Below are positions 36,601 through 46,623 of a DNA stretch of 64,000 nucleotides, one piece after another. Position numbers and translations under genes: made by a program. Positions within the stretch are counted from its first letter, which is position 1; the number at the start of each line of letters is the position of its first letter. This stretch comes from Mytilus edulis (lineage: Eukaryota > Mollusca > Bivalvia > Mytilida > Mytilidae). Under the pieces are notes generated by a model. It did no database searches. It was not told the origin of the DNA and saw nothing but the letters and a program-made list of their open reading frames with translations. The DNA lies in the NCBI RefSeq assembly GCF_963676685.1, contig NC_092344.1, forward strand, positions 100,408,749 to 100,472,748. Reading direction: 5' to 3'.

Positions 36601-39600
36601 TACTGTAGAAACTATCTAAATAGCACCCCACAAAATATCAGTGAAAAATTTAATGTTTAGTCATATTACATGTAATACACAATAGATAATAAATTTTAAA
36701 CATTTATAGTTTTTGGTATTCCTAAGGATTCAATTTGTTTCAATCTTTGAATTCGTAAATAGTTGATTTATAATCGATAATGTAAATCATATAATGAACT
36801 CTTAAATGTTCAACAATCAACCTAAGATTTTTTTTTTGGATATATTCTTTACAAAATGTGTGACCACTTTGACCCTAATTTTCTTCTGTAATTGGCATGC
36901 TGCTAAACATGACTAGTCTTGTACCTTTCTTCCTAAACATGACTAGTCTTGTACCTTTCTTCCTAAACATGACTAGTCTTGTACCTTTCTTCCTAAACAT
37001 GACTAGTCTTGTACCTTTCTTCCTAATAAAATTGAGAATGGAAATGGGGAATGTGTCAAAGAGACAACAACCCGACCAAATGAAAAACAACAGCAGAGGG
37101 TCACCAACAGGTCTTCAATGTAGCGAGAAATTCCCGCACCCGGAGGTGTCCTTCAGCTGGCCCCTAAACAAATGTATACTAGTCCAGTGATAATGAACAC
37201 CATACTAATTTCCAAATTGTACACAAGAAACTAAAATTAAAATAATACAAGACTAACAAAGGCCAGAGGCTCCTGACTTGGGACAGGCGCAAAAATGCGG
37301 CGGGGTTAAACATGTTTGTGAGATCTCAACCCTCCCCCTATAACTCTAACCAATGTAGAAAAGTAAACGCATAACAATACGCACATTAAAATTCAGTTCA
37401 AGACTAGTCTTGTACCTTTCTTCCTAAACATGACTAGTCTTGTACCTTTCTTCCTAAACATGACTAGTCTTGTACCTTTCTTCCTAAACATGACTAGTCT
37501 TGTACCTTTCTTCCTTGGTGTTCTTCATCTTCTTCACATTCTTTTCCACTGTACATATTCTCTTCCAGTAATAGTCTTAATTTCTTCACCTTAGGTTTAC
37601 AGTGTCTCAACTCATAGTAGTTATATTTAGTAGAGGTTACCTACAGATAATCATTTTTTCACATTAAATGATTCCATTCATTTTATCTCTGTATCATACT
37701 AGACTTCATCATTATAAGTTCATAGCTCTGGTATATAATGGGTTACCGGTACATCACTGAAATCTCAACACACTTTCACTTTATTTCCAAAAGAAATATA
37801 ATGACATCTGACAAGACTGCAAAAGTCTTTCAGTGATATTAATATCCCATGAACAATACAAAATTACTTGTATATGTCTTACGTTTTTTATGTGTAACTG
37901 GGTTGCTTATGTCTCATTGGTGCATACCCCAAATCTTGTTTTATGCACAAAGAAAATTTACAACTTCTATCTTTTGAACTCAATAATAGAACTATTATCA
38001 TATACTGTAAATTCAGAAATTATTGCGGAGGTTTTTATTATTGCTAAAAATGCGACAGAGTTGTAATCACAATAATTTAAATGCGCATTTTGAAATATTT
38101 TGAATGAATTAAACAGGATTTTTCTCAAAATCATAAAAATTAAAATCGCATTTAAGTCTAAACTGACAAAATCGCAATAATAAATGCACGCAATAATTTC
38201 TGAATTTACAGTACATGATATTAAATTAGATTTGTTTTTATGTTTCAAACATATTTGTCTTGTGCAATTGAAATGCTATTTAAATCAGCTTGCATCAGAT
38301 GTTTTTTTTGCAAATCATACAACCCTATTTGTCAATATTATTTTACCTGTCTGATATTAAGTTCCTGACCCAGACTATCACCATCTAAATCTTGACCTGT
38401 TTTAAGTTGAGGTATAATTAACATAGAATTAGATATCTCAGCTTCCTTGATGTCGTATGTTTTGTCCTTGGTACATAATACTGCCATATCATCTTTGTCT
38501 CCACGTATCACTAGTCTGGAAAAAATAATCAGGCCAATTAAAGGTACTTTTAACTTCATGACCTCATTTAGATATCATACATTTATACACAAAAAAAACC
38601 TCATGGTTTTAGAGTTCATGATCATGATGATTATATTATGTGGATAAACTCTTTGGGGATTAATAAAAAGCTTTTTAAAAGGCAATAACTTTTAAACTAA
38701 GTTTTACTGCATGTATTGCTATGTGTTTCTTTCTTCTACATTAGCAAGAGGTATAGGGGTAGGGTTGAGATATCACAAAATGTGTGTGCCTGTCCCAAGT
38801 AAGGAGCCCCTCACCTTTGTCAGTCTTGTTTGTTTTTTAATTTTAGTTTATTTATATGTTTTGAAGTTTTGTGTGACGTCCATTTTCACTGAACTAGTAC
38901 ACAATTTTGAGGATCACCTCGGGTGCAGGATTTTCTCGCTGCGTTGAAGACCCATTGGTGGCCTTTGGCTATTGTCTGCACTTTCTTTGGGTTGTCTCTT
39001 TGACATATTCCCCATGTCCATTCTTAATGTTATATAATCATGATAATGTTTGAACAAATTGGAGTCATATTGGCATTTTTCTGTGTATTGTATTATTGGT
39101 ACCAATCAATGCACAATCATTTGCAACTAAGATGGCAAAATACTCTTAAGAGTATAAATGTACAATTGTAGTACATGTACATGTAATAAACTTGTTCATG
39201 TACAATATACATGTACTTCAATTGTCAAAAATCTACTCAAGCTGCAAAAGTATTTGTCAATTCAGAAATGATTGCTAAATTTTTATTAGTGTGGATAATG
39301 TGACTGGGTGACTTTCCCAACAATAAGAACTTGCATTCTGATATATGTTACATACATTATACATTCACATGTACCTGAATACATATTTTCAAGATATCAA
39401 AATGATTCATCTCAAATATTTGTCCATTCTTCAAAAATTCCAATAATAAATGCATCATTGCATGCAACAATTACTTAATTTACAGCTAATAAATCACTTA
39501 GACAGTAAAGTATATATGATGGTTGTCATGTTTAGAGGAGCAAGGTCTAAGATTCGTTTCAGCTTCTAATTTTGCCATTTGATAAGGGACTTCTGTTTTG

Positions 39601-42600
39601 AATTTTCTTCAGAGTGCAGTATTTTTTGTGAATTTACTTTTTTTAATATATAGAACAAAATATTAAAGATAACAACTGCCAGAACTAGGTGTTACTTACT
39701 CATCCCCAACTTTGATAGTATTTAGAATGCAGCTATCCACTTCCATAAGTTTAAAGGCATCATTGTCCATTTGTGAAGAGAAATATATACTTTGTATTGA
39801 TGGCTTCACCTCAGATTTATCTAGCTTGGCATATTCCATTACCAAGTTGATATCTTGTAGTGTTCTATAGAAAAAAATCAAATATGTAACTCATGATCAG
39901 GATGCCTAAATGCTGTACACCAAAACATATCATTTATGGTATCATTTAACTAGAGTCAAATACTATAGTATCATCATAAATATTTTTTGATTTCTTTATC
40001 AGATGAATTCATTAATGAAATATTTTCTTTAACTTTGATAGGAAAATGCATTTAAGGTTTGTGAAAATTATACAGAAAACTATCAAAATGTTAACAAAAG
40101 TAAATTCAATTTACCATACATGTACATGTATATACAAAAAGCAACTACAGAAAATAAATACCTTTAAATAAGGAATGTTGGTAAATTTTAGACAAGTAGC
40201 AATACAGAAAACTATTCATAAAATTATACATGATCAATCCACATACATGTTTACATGCATCAAAGCTAGTTGCCATAATGTTAAGTACATACATGTATCC
40301 TAGCCATAAATTGTTAACACTATATCAACACACATGCATACATGTACCAAAGCTGTTTGACATAACATATCATGCACAATTCCATGTCAAATACAGGTGA
40401 CTTGTAAAGCATAATTAAAAGTCAAGGAACAGATAGAAACTTAACCTTAACATACACTGGTACCCGGCAGTTTTTGAAATATTTGACAATTCTTTCTGTA
40501 TATTCGGAAGGCATACTGATTATTTTATGTAGGAAACAGTAACCTACCTAACCTTAACCTAACTACTAGAGGATACATGTACATATAGATTCTACCAATG
40601 CATTGAGTGTGATACAATATTACTCCACTTGAATGCCAGTTAAATTTTCAAATTCAAAAAGGCAAGGCTCGCTGAGTATTAAATTATTAAAATTTAACTG
40701 TCGAGTGTGAAGAATATCATAAAAGATTTGATGGTAGAATCTGATTCTAAACTGATTTTAGACGATATGCAGACAAACTTAGTCAACCTTTAAATCATTC
40801 TTCCCTTTGTAAGTTTATCAGAAATCATCAGGAATTGGTTGACCAGAATGAGTATCTGTTTCATAGAATATAGTGGATGTGTTTCTAATGTTGCCTTAAT
40901 GCAAATTACTGAATTAAACTTACCAGGTTTTTAAAAATATGAGCAACATGACAGGTGCCACATGTAGAGCAAGATCTGCTTTACCTCCTGGAGCACCTGA
41001 GATCACCCTTTGGTGTAGTTTATGAAGCTCAGTCCTTGATAGTTTTCTATGTTGTGTTTTGTGAATGATTGTTTGTCGGTTGGGTCTTTTTATTTTTTAG
41101 CCATGGCGTTGTCAGTTAATTTTTTTACTTATGAGTCTGAATGTTCTTCTGGTATCTTTTACTTCTTTTTTCAAATGATCTGGAAAAAGTACTTTTTATG
41201 TTACGTCATCAGACATGGTGGCCTTTTATCATGACATAACAATAAAGTGTAGACACAAACATGCATGTAGTATCCAGCTCTCAAGACCAATACTAGTTTG
41301 ATGAACAATTTTTCTTGATCAATAAGAAGTTAAATTTCTTACTATCGGCAAACAGGAAGTAGATGTACTACAGATTTTATAAGATGTGTTGAAATCAGCA
41401 TAGCGGATATAACATAAACTTGATTTGTAACAACTCATCATGGTAGACACTTGAAAATATAAAAAATCAGCACAAAATCTGAAGGTGTATAATAAAAAAG
41501 TCTGTATAACTGATTTTCAAGGTCCATGCATGGTCCAAAACCAGTTACTTCAGCAAAGAAACTTGAACTTGATCTGTAACTAATCATGGTAAACTCACAT
41601 ACCAAAATATCAGCCCAATATCTGAAGGGGCACAAATGTACATTTTGTATAGAAGAACAATCCTTATACATGTAACTGTGATTTTCAACAATTTATCAAA
41701 GTCCAAGGCCAGTAATTAGAAAAAATTGTGTATAATGGTTTGTCAAGGGTAAACAATATGGCCCAACAACCTTTAATAATGCTAGGTTATACATGTTATA
41801 TAAAAAAGAAGAAAACAATTTTGTAGACAGTAACTATTTGACTACATATGTACATGCTCAACTCTAAAAAGTGTACATTTGGTACAATGTATATAGAAGT
41901 ATAAAGGTAGGATGGGTTAAGATAACTAACACATTCTTTCTTTCAAGAAACAAAGATAGGGATCTACATGTACATGTCAATGTACTTATATATACAATTG
42001 TATTAATAATAATATATTCTATGCTAAAAGTATATGTTATATTTCTATTATACATGTACAATATATATATATATATGCATATCACAAAACAAGCACACTA
42101 TATTGTTACTATACCTGTTGTCTGGAATCTCATTCCTTTAATAAAATGACATAAATAAAGCAAAATTTAAACATCTGGGACTATTATGATTGATATAAAA
42201 AGGTTATTTCTTTTAAAAAAATATGCCCAGCCTATATTCCAGTTCTTTTTTTTATCTTATCATAAATACTTAAATACTAAACTTAATGTCTACAAATCAG
42301 TTAAAACCAGAAATTGAATAAAAAAGAAATTGAATAAAAATGCTATAAATATTCATCCTAACCCAATTCTTAAAATATAAAATTCAAATATCTAAACATT
42401 TCCTAAAATGTTTCCATTGGTCTGTACATGCGGGCATATTCCTGGCCGATTTAAGAACTGCATATATATTGATCAGTATTTTGTTATAAACATGATCATG
42501 ATGATCAGTATTAAAAGAAAAGAAGTATTATTAATTTCATTATAAAAACCGCAGTTGCACGATTTTCTGATTCAAATGAAAATAGTCTTCACAGTCAGTA

Positions 42601-43731
42601 CATGTTACTCTGACATCATTTTTTAATGTAGTCATTTCTAATAAACTTCTGGTTCTGCCATTTGGGGCAAACATCATTAGATTATTCTGCTAGTCTTTGA
42701 CAAACAAAGGTCAGGGACCCGTCATTTCTAGGAGGGGTCTTTTGATTTTGGAATTATAAGTTACAAACCTCCAATTCTTAACATTGAGGCATTATAAAAA
42801 CTGTTAACTTTCTTCAGTACAACCTTTTATTTTAAATTCAAATGGTCCCGACTCCTAATCTTTATTTGACTTTTAAAAACAAGGTGTGTGCATAATGTGC
42901 GAATTTACAATGAAATTGCGGGAGTCTCACGCTAAATGTGCAGCAAGGCAGCCCTGTAATGTTATGTGATGGGATAGTCCAAAATTACTCTGACGTCCAA
43001 CGGCTACTTTGCCAGACAAGCTGGGGCCTAGCTTGTCTCGTTAAATAAAGAATTTTATCATTATTACTATTGTCTGGCCAAACAGCCATTGGACGTCAGA
43101 GTAATCACAGACTAGTGATGGAACTTCTGGCATAACTAAAGGCAGCGCTCTAACCAACTAATCCAACATGTTCAAAGAAGATCTTCTTTTACTCAACCAA
43201 TAATACTGCATTTGTATATCTAGTACTAGTTATACAACAGAACTACATCTGCATCAAACGATGATAAATCAGCACATTGATGAGAGGGGGTCGTTGGGGT
43301 GCTAATCCTGAAATCCCGGGCTTGAAAAAATGAAATACTGAGGTCCCGAATTTAAAGAAACTTAAATACCGACATCCTGAAATCCCGAGCTTGAAAACAC
43401 CCGATCCCGACGTCCAGAAAAAGGTCCTGTCCTACTCTCATTGCTGACACAATATCACCACTACCAGATCACTAACAGCTAGTCTATGGTTACAAAAAAA
43501 TCAAATATAAAAATTAGAGGACGAATTAACATGAACCAGATTAATGAGAAACTGCATGTAACTTTAAAGTGAATTTGAACTGTTGAGAAATCCGTGGGAC
43601 ACCGGAAGACGTGAACAAACATTCATTATTTTCTTAATCTGAATGGAGATATCTATCATATTTCACAAGAATATAATTATATATATCATTTATGACCTAG
43701 TATAACTGCTTTCTGATTCTTGCTCGGACAT
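24507..43731 (-). CDS. DSCC1: DSCC1, sister chromatid cohesion protein DCC1 (complete, 13 exons)
   Basis: DCC1 joins CTF18 and CTF8 to form the alternative RFC clamp loader that acts on PCNA at replication forks and supports cohesion. Exons in coding order are 43697-43731, 42115-42135, 39700-39864, 38347-38515, 37506-37640, 36494-36584, 35307-35445, 32975-33060, 32622-32701, 32275-32352, 30818-30903, 30349-30411 and 24507-24615. They total 1257 nt or 418 aa (human DCC1 is 393 aa) and every join is in phase. Diagnostic matches include LVIRGDKDDMAVLCTKDKTY near the N-terminus, YWRIL in the middle, and TKYARSSMQNGVKVFNSRKP at the C-terminus. Nothing looks truncated. An E2F-type element lies 74 bp upstream of the ATG. 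Intron 12 holds a LINE in antisense orientation, intron 5 a splice-donor minisatellite, and intron 7 a nuclear-receptor-half-site array. Confidence 0.95.
26050..29089 (+). pseudogene. LINE ORF2 remnant (endonuclease end, reverse transcriptase, CCHC)
   Basis: One reading frame runs through the whole block and is broken only by TAA codons at about 26212 and at 26966-26968. It starts with an endonuclease-end motif TDHNAV. Reverse transcriptase motifs follow: SPGLDGLTVEFY (about 26823), FFDFSKAFDSLEW (about 27200), IRQGCLISALLF (about 27375) and LADDTTLF (about 27518). A C-terminal zinc knuckle CSYCNEIDNYNHFFITC lies at about 28851. The KSPG.DGL and FD.SKAFDS forms fit the L1/Tx1 group. ORF1 and most of the endonuclease are missing. 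Confidence 0.88.
29090..30148 (+). other. LINE 3' UTR
   Basis: Non-coding tail of the intron 12 LINE, with a GT/CA-rich simple-sequence stretch (about 29525-29560) before the AATAAA and A-tail. Confidence 0.7.
30349..30411 (-). CDS. DSCC1: DSCC1 exon 12
   Basis: Encodes residues 363-382. FDELFRTKEKWSLEEISPYI matches human FNSLFSLREKWTEEDIAPYI. Confidence 0.95.
30818..30903 (-). CDS. DSCC1: DSCC1 exon 11
   Basis: Encodes residues 334-361. GMALIDR and VDDLPEDVAER match human GLALVDR and VDDLPEDNQER. Confidence 0.95.
31440..32195. repeat. Decayed repeat in DSCC1 intron 10
   Basis: About 31440-31724 is open on the plus strand and ends PITSGHNF. It is followed by a non-coding block with GGCCATAACCCCCAAAATTA and ACTAAAGTTATTGTCCGGAA. 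I recognise this as a widespread bivalve-type repeat, so the ORF is not called as a host gene. Confidence 0.5.
32275..32352 (-). CDS. DSCC1: DSCC1 exon 10
   Basis: Encodes residues 308-333 in phase 0. FSNTWQQTVPSGMQTMDQQL aligns with human FQEVWQQSVPEGMVTSLDQL. Confidence 0.95.
32622..32701 (-). CDS. DSCC1: DSCC1 exon 9
   Basis: Encodes residues 282-307. VDFYYLNEDKVCRFFAEQIL aligns with human GEVYFELDADKICRAAARML. Confidence 0.95.
32975..33060 (-). CDS. DSCC1: DSCC1 exon 8
   Basis: Encodes residues 253-280. EVLDHVLQSYADKAK aligns with human EMIEHCLKCYGKKYV and is followed by an acidic insert (STEDDEDQME) longer than the human equivalent. Confidence 0.92.
33300..34340. repeat. Tandem array of about 147 bp units with AGGTCA half-sites, DSCC1 intron 7
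   Basis: Six units have anchors (GAGGTCA) near 33471, 33619, 33765, 33912, 34059 and 34213, spaced about 146-154 bp. The best units read AGGTCAAGGTCA, a direct repeat of the nuclear-receptor half-site with no spacer, and also TCAAGGTCA. Units share GACATGTACACCTTACA and ATATAGTTGACCTATTGC. The array ends in a segment (ATCCAGGTCTTCTACCTTCT) shared with the copy at 23090-23520, so it is part of a mobile repeat rather than a local expansion. Confidence 0.8.
34400..34730. repeat. Two-copy tandem repeat in DSCC1 intron 7
   Basis: About 34446-34562 and 34618-34730 repeat each other: AGGAAGTTGTTGAGTGATGA versus AGGAAGTTGTTGATTGATGA, then ATATAAACCCTGAA and TTTCAGAAATCCTTGTA. Overlapping ORFs on the minus strand arise from this repeat. 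Confidence 0.6.
35015..35275 (+). repeat. Common interspersed repeat, copy in DSCC1 intron 7
   Basis: Longest copy of the family at 4095-4246. Contains TTCAGTGGTTGTCATTTGTT, TACAGCTGACTATGTGG and GAGTTGTCTCATTGACAATC. Confidence 0.7.
35307..35445 (-). CDS. DSCC1: DSCC1 exon 7
   Basis: Encodes residues 207-251. YWRILDFQFLSLVLSHVIQL aligns with human YWRILEFDYEMKLLNHVTQL. The donor GTATTA is used two bases into an Arg codon. Confidence 0.95.
36494..36584 (-). CDS. DSCC1: DSCC1 exon 6
   Basis: Encodes residues 176-205. FTYDDLLNLVQASRIELQTA aligns with human YTTEDLLDQIQASEEEIMTQ. Confidence 0.95.
36904..37024. repeat. 30 bp minisatellite, distal block (4 copies), DSCC1 intron 5
   Basis: Four near-identical 30 bp units. 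On the minus strand each holds GGAAGAAAGGTACAAG, the exon 5 end plus its splice donor. The units are the same as those at 37401-37515, from which they are separated by an inserted repeat. Confidence 0.95.
37025..37397 (+). mobile_element. Interspersed element inserted within the minisatellite
   Basis: Begins AAAATTGAGAATGG and contains GTGTCAAAGAGACAACAACC and GGACAGGCGCAAAAATGCGG. A reversed copy lies at about 38740-39035, and the start alone recurs at 19315. It sits between two blocks of the same 30 bp unit, so it probably split one array. No clean target duplication was found. Confidence 0.65.
37401..37515. repeat. 30 bp minisatellite, proximal block (4 copies), overlapping the exon 5 donor
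   Basis: The last unit overlaps the real exon 5 to intron 5 junction (exon end 37506). Each unit repeats the exon end and GTACAAG donor. Confidence 0.95.
37506..37640 (-). CDS. DSCC1: DSCC1 exon 5
   Basis: Encodes residues 131-175. YYELRHCKPKVKKLRLLLEE aligns with human YWELRRRRPKLKKLKKLLME, and an acidic tail follows. The donor GTACAA is the one copied in the adjacent minisatellite. Confidence 0.93.
38003..38213. mobile_element. MITE in DSCC1 intron 4 (Tc1/mariner-like ends)
   Basis: 211 bp with inverted termini TACTGTAAATTCAGAAATTA and complement, both starting TA. It has no ORF. A degenerate relative occupies about 39255-39486. Confidence 0.8.
38347..38515 (-). CDS. DSCC1: DSCC1 exon 4
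   Basis: Encodes residues 75-130. LVIRGDKDDMAVLCTKDKTY aligns with human LVIRGDKDEQAVLCSKDKTY, the best conserved N-terminal block. Confidence 0.97.
38740..39035 (-). repeat. Reverse copy of the 37025-37397 element
   Basis: The complement contains ATGGACATGGGGAATATGTC and GAGACAACCC, matching the element within the minisatellite. No coding content. Confidence 0.65.
39700..39864 (-). CDS. DSCC1: DSCC1 exon 3
   Basis: Encodes residues 20-73. TLQDINLVMEYAKLDKSEVK aligns loosely with human ATLQIAKLNAAELLPAVHCL. The exon closes in GDE before GTAAGT. Confidence 0.92.
40900..41235. repeat. Repeat in DSCC1 intron 2
   Basis: About 41045-41165 is a reverse relative of the 14580-14700 repeat (CCATGGCGTTGTCAGTTAAT and TTCTTCTGGTATCTTTTAC). 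The rest of intron 2 is AT-rich and contains ACATGTA-type simple sequence. Confidence 0.45.
42115..42135 (-). CDS. DSCC1: DSCC1 exon 2 (21 nt micro-exon)
   Basis: A 21 nt exon between TTATTAAAG and GTATAG adds NEIPDN plus split codons on each side. Its phase joins exons 1 and 3 exactly, and the result lines up with human RTRDEVDATLQ. Seven-codon exons are uncommon, so transcript evidence would be welcome. Confidence 0.7.
42984..43105. mobile_element. Short MITE in DSCC1 intron 1
   Basis: 122 bp with inverted ends ATTACTCTGACGTCCAA and complement, extending imperfectly to about 35 bp (GCCAGACAA/TTGTCTGGC). No ORF. Confidence 0.8.
43288..43430 (+). repeat. CCCGAAAT-rich interspersed repeat, DSCC1 intron 1
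   Basis: Contains CTGAAATCCCGGG, GGTCCCGAATTT and CCCGATCCCGACG. Relatives lie at 20604-20690 (reverse) and 48088-48150. Confidence 0.6.
43697..43731 (-). CDS. DSCC1: DSCC1 exon 1 (start codon)
   Basis: ATG at 43729-43731 (complement) with A at -3 begins MSEQESESSYT and ends AG before GTCATA, a weak donor. Phase fits exon 2. The acidic, Ser-rich start has no strong human counterpart, so this is the least certain exon. Confidence 0.65.
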
Positions 43732-43804
43732 TTTGCAGGTTGTTTCCTTGGTTTTTACTTGCTTGCCAAAGTCAATCTTCAATCTTGATTGTTTTTCACA
43801 GATG

Positions 43805-43812
43805 GCGCCAAA
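43805..43812 (-). promoter_or_regulatory. E2F-type site upstream of DSCC1
   Basis: TTTGGCGC on the minus strand, 74 bp upstream of the ATG. An ETS-like CCGGAAAGTG lies at about 43847-43856 on the plus strand. E2F control fits a replication-fork gene, but function is inferred from the motif alone. Confidence 0.5.
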
Positions 43813-43964
43813 TTTGCAAATTAAAGAACCAACGTCGGAAAAGTTTTCCGGAAAGTGATTTCCTCTCCAGGAACATTGCGAGAGGAATACAAACGATCAC
43901 AAACGGACATTCAGCGGAATTTTTTATTTTAAGACTCGATAAATGTTGTTTAAAATAAAAAATC

Positions 43965-45190
43965 TTGATTATTTATTTTCAAGACCAGGTCAACCAAAGT
44001 GTAATAAACCATATCCCGCACAAGATAGCAAAACAGAAAGATAGCCTCCCTTGGCTAACACCAAATGTACGTAAACTAATACGCCGCCGTGACAGACTAT
44101 ACAAAAGAAAGAAAAAGTCAGCGGATCCTAAGATAACATCCAAATTCAAAGAAGCCAGGCAAAAAGTACAGAAAGAACTACGTCGTGCATATTGGAAATA
44201 TATAGAAAACATAGTAACACCTCAAGAAGAAACCCAACAACACAGCAATATGAAACGCTTCTGGACTTATATTAAACATATGAAGACTGATAGCAGCGGC
44301 GTGGCACCACTACGTAGTGACGGAGTACTACACTCGCATCCTGTGGACCAAGCTACAATTCTGAATAAGCAGTTTCAGTCTGCATTCTCCTCCAAGGAAA
44401 CATATAGTCCAGAAAAATTCAAATCTCGCTGTAACATGCCAGGTCAATACCCTTCTGCTGAGGATCTAATTATTACAGAAAATGGAGTACTGAAACTACT
44501 TACAAAAATAAATCCAAATAAAGCTTCAGGACCAGACAATCTAAAACCAAGAATACTAAAAGAACTTGCAACTGAGATAGCCCCAATTCTAACTATCATC
44601 TTTACAACATCACTTAATACTGGGGAAGTACCATCTGACTGGAAGAACGCCAACGTAAGTCCAGTCTTCAAGAAAGGAGAGAGATACAAGGCAGAGAATT
44701 ATCGACCAATATCTCTGACATGCATCTGCTGTAAACTCATGGAACACATAATAACTAGTCATATTATGAAACATGCAGATCTCCACAACATTCTATATCC
44801 ATTACAACACGGATTTCGTAGCAAAAGATCATGCGAAACCCAGCTGATTGAATTTGTGGATGATATCACCAACAACATGAGCGCAGGTAAGCAAACAGAT
44901 GTACTCATTATGGACTTTTCAAAAGCTTTTGATAAGGTTGGTCACAGTCTCCTGATGCATAAGCTGGAACACTATGGTATCCGAGGAAATGTGTATAAGT
45001 GGATTGCTAGCTTCCTGTCTAATCGAACCCAAGCAGTAGTTGTGGATGGAGAAAGTTCATCTCATATTGATGTAGAGTCAGGAGTACCCCAAGGATCAGT
45101 ACTTGGGCCTTCACTATTCCTGTTCTACATTAACGACATGCCAGATGGAATTAAATCTACAGTCCGACTATTCGCAGATGACACAATAGC
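43965..45190 (+). pseudogene. Jockey/CR1-like LINE reverse transcriptase, truncated at both ends
   Basis: The open frame begins in the linker after the endonuclease (LPWLTPNVRKLIRRRDRLYK) and includes NKASGPDNLKPRILKE, MDFSKAFDKV, GVPQGSVLGPSLFLFYIND and RLFADDTIA. It stops there because a hAT-like element begins, so the RT thumb and 3' end are absent. The ORF continues a further 49 codons into the transposon as a chance fusion. It lies only about 230 bp upstream of the DSCC1 start. Confidence 0.88.
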
Positions 45191-46623
45191 CAGGGGCGTA
45201 GCTAGGCATTCATTGAACTGTAGGCACAAATCGGCAGGAGGTCCAGGGCAGAGCCCTGGTAGGGGGTTCAGGAGGCGTCCCCGACGGAAAACGGATTTCA
45301 GCGTTTTGGCTGCAAAATTTTATGTACAAAAATATTAAATTTTCTGGTCATTTAATCATGACAATTATAATATACATGATGAAAAGTTCGAAGAATTATG
45401 AATAATTTACCATGACATCTGAATGGTGAATTAAATAACGCAGTACAATTGGAAAATCAAATATTAAAAAAAATATTTATAATATGTACTGCCCATCATA
45501 GATCCGCATAACCCTTTAATTAAGCAGTGCACCCTGTTTGATATTTTCAGATCTATTCTGTTATGATCGATATATGCGTTTAACTTAATGGATAGTACAT
45601 ATTGACGATCCTTCATTAAAAAAAACCAACTGATATTATACTATATAATAACACTATTCTTTTGGCTAGAAAGACATCACCCATCAATATTTTGATTCTT
45701 AAACCTTAACCCTAGACACACAAACACATACACACATAGCTATATAGTCGATGCCTAATGCAAAAGTTCTGTTCTGTTTATACTAAAGTAACAAAATTCA
45801 AGAAATTCGTATTTCTTTATATCCCGCTCTACTGTAAAATCCCTACCTACTTAGGAATTTGAATAATTGTGGTCATTACAGGTAAATATATATACTCAAA
45901 ACTAATGGAAGCTAGTTGATTGATTGATTTTTAAACATCCAGTGTAAAATATTTATGCAAGTTTAGAACAAACAAACAAACAAATTGATTATTTACAATA
46001 AACACAACAGGGAACTTAGTCCTGTAATAGGTGTTGTACAGGACAAAGGTCTGGAAACTTGAAATGCCATGCATTGGAAAATGAGGGATAAGTGGATAGG
46101 AGCAGAAACTTTGCCTTTCAGTAGACCAACTACGAACTTCTCAAAGAGTGGCATTCTCTCTACAACTAGGCATAAGATTAAATGTCCCCATTCTGACCAA
46201 ACGAGACTACGTATTTATACATCCTGCACAGCCAAACGGACGACCAACATTGGCAAGTCGGGTGAAGACAAAGTGGAAAGCTAGTTGAAAACTAACAATA
46301 ACTAATTAAAAATTCATGTGTCTAAGTTGAGGTTCATTCAAGTTTTTGTTGATAAAATTGAAATAATCTGAACCAAAGTTCTAGTATATAGTTTCTATAT
46401 AAGGTACACACATAAAAAACATTCAATTCTATCCAATGATCCATTCACTAAGGACGAGAGACTAGTGTACACATGACATTCGATAATTAGAGTTGTGACA
46501 ACTTCACTGGAGTTCATCTACATATAACGTTGTTTATTATTTTTTTTAACAAAAAAAAAAATATTTGTGAAAAAATTATGTGTAGGCACGTGCCTAAAGT
46601 GCCTAACGGCAGCTACGCCCCTG
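45191..46623. mobile_element. hAT-like non-autonomous element interrupting the LINE
   Basis: 1433 bp with ends CAGGGGCGTAGCT and complement AGCTACGCCCCTG. The termini fit hAT elements. No transposase is recognisable and flanking 8-mers do not match (ACAATAGC versus AGAATGAT). The LINE does not resume beyond the right end, so a deletion has also occurred. Confidence 0.7.

Noticed and set aside
36897-37190. Plus-strand ORF encoding four copies of LNMTSLVPFF, and a mirrored minus-strand ORF
   Set aside because: The repeat peptide is only the translation of the 30 bp minisatellite in DSCC1 intron 5. The true gene is on the other strand.
36904-37515. CRISPR-like array of 30 bp repeats
   Set aside because: Units are contiguous without spacers, and the genome is eukaryotic.
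41864-42149. Overlapping ORFs on both strands in DSCC1 intron 2
   Set aside because: They lie in TATA-rich simple sequence, and only the short DSCC1 micro-exon there is supported by phase.
45191-45338. C-terminal extension of the LINE RT ORF (Arg/Gly-rich tail)
   Set aside because: The extension lies inside the hAT-like element and starts at its terminal repeat, so it is a chance read-through.
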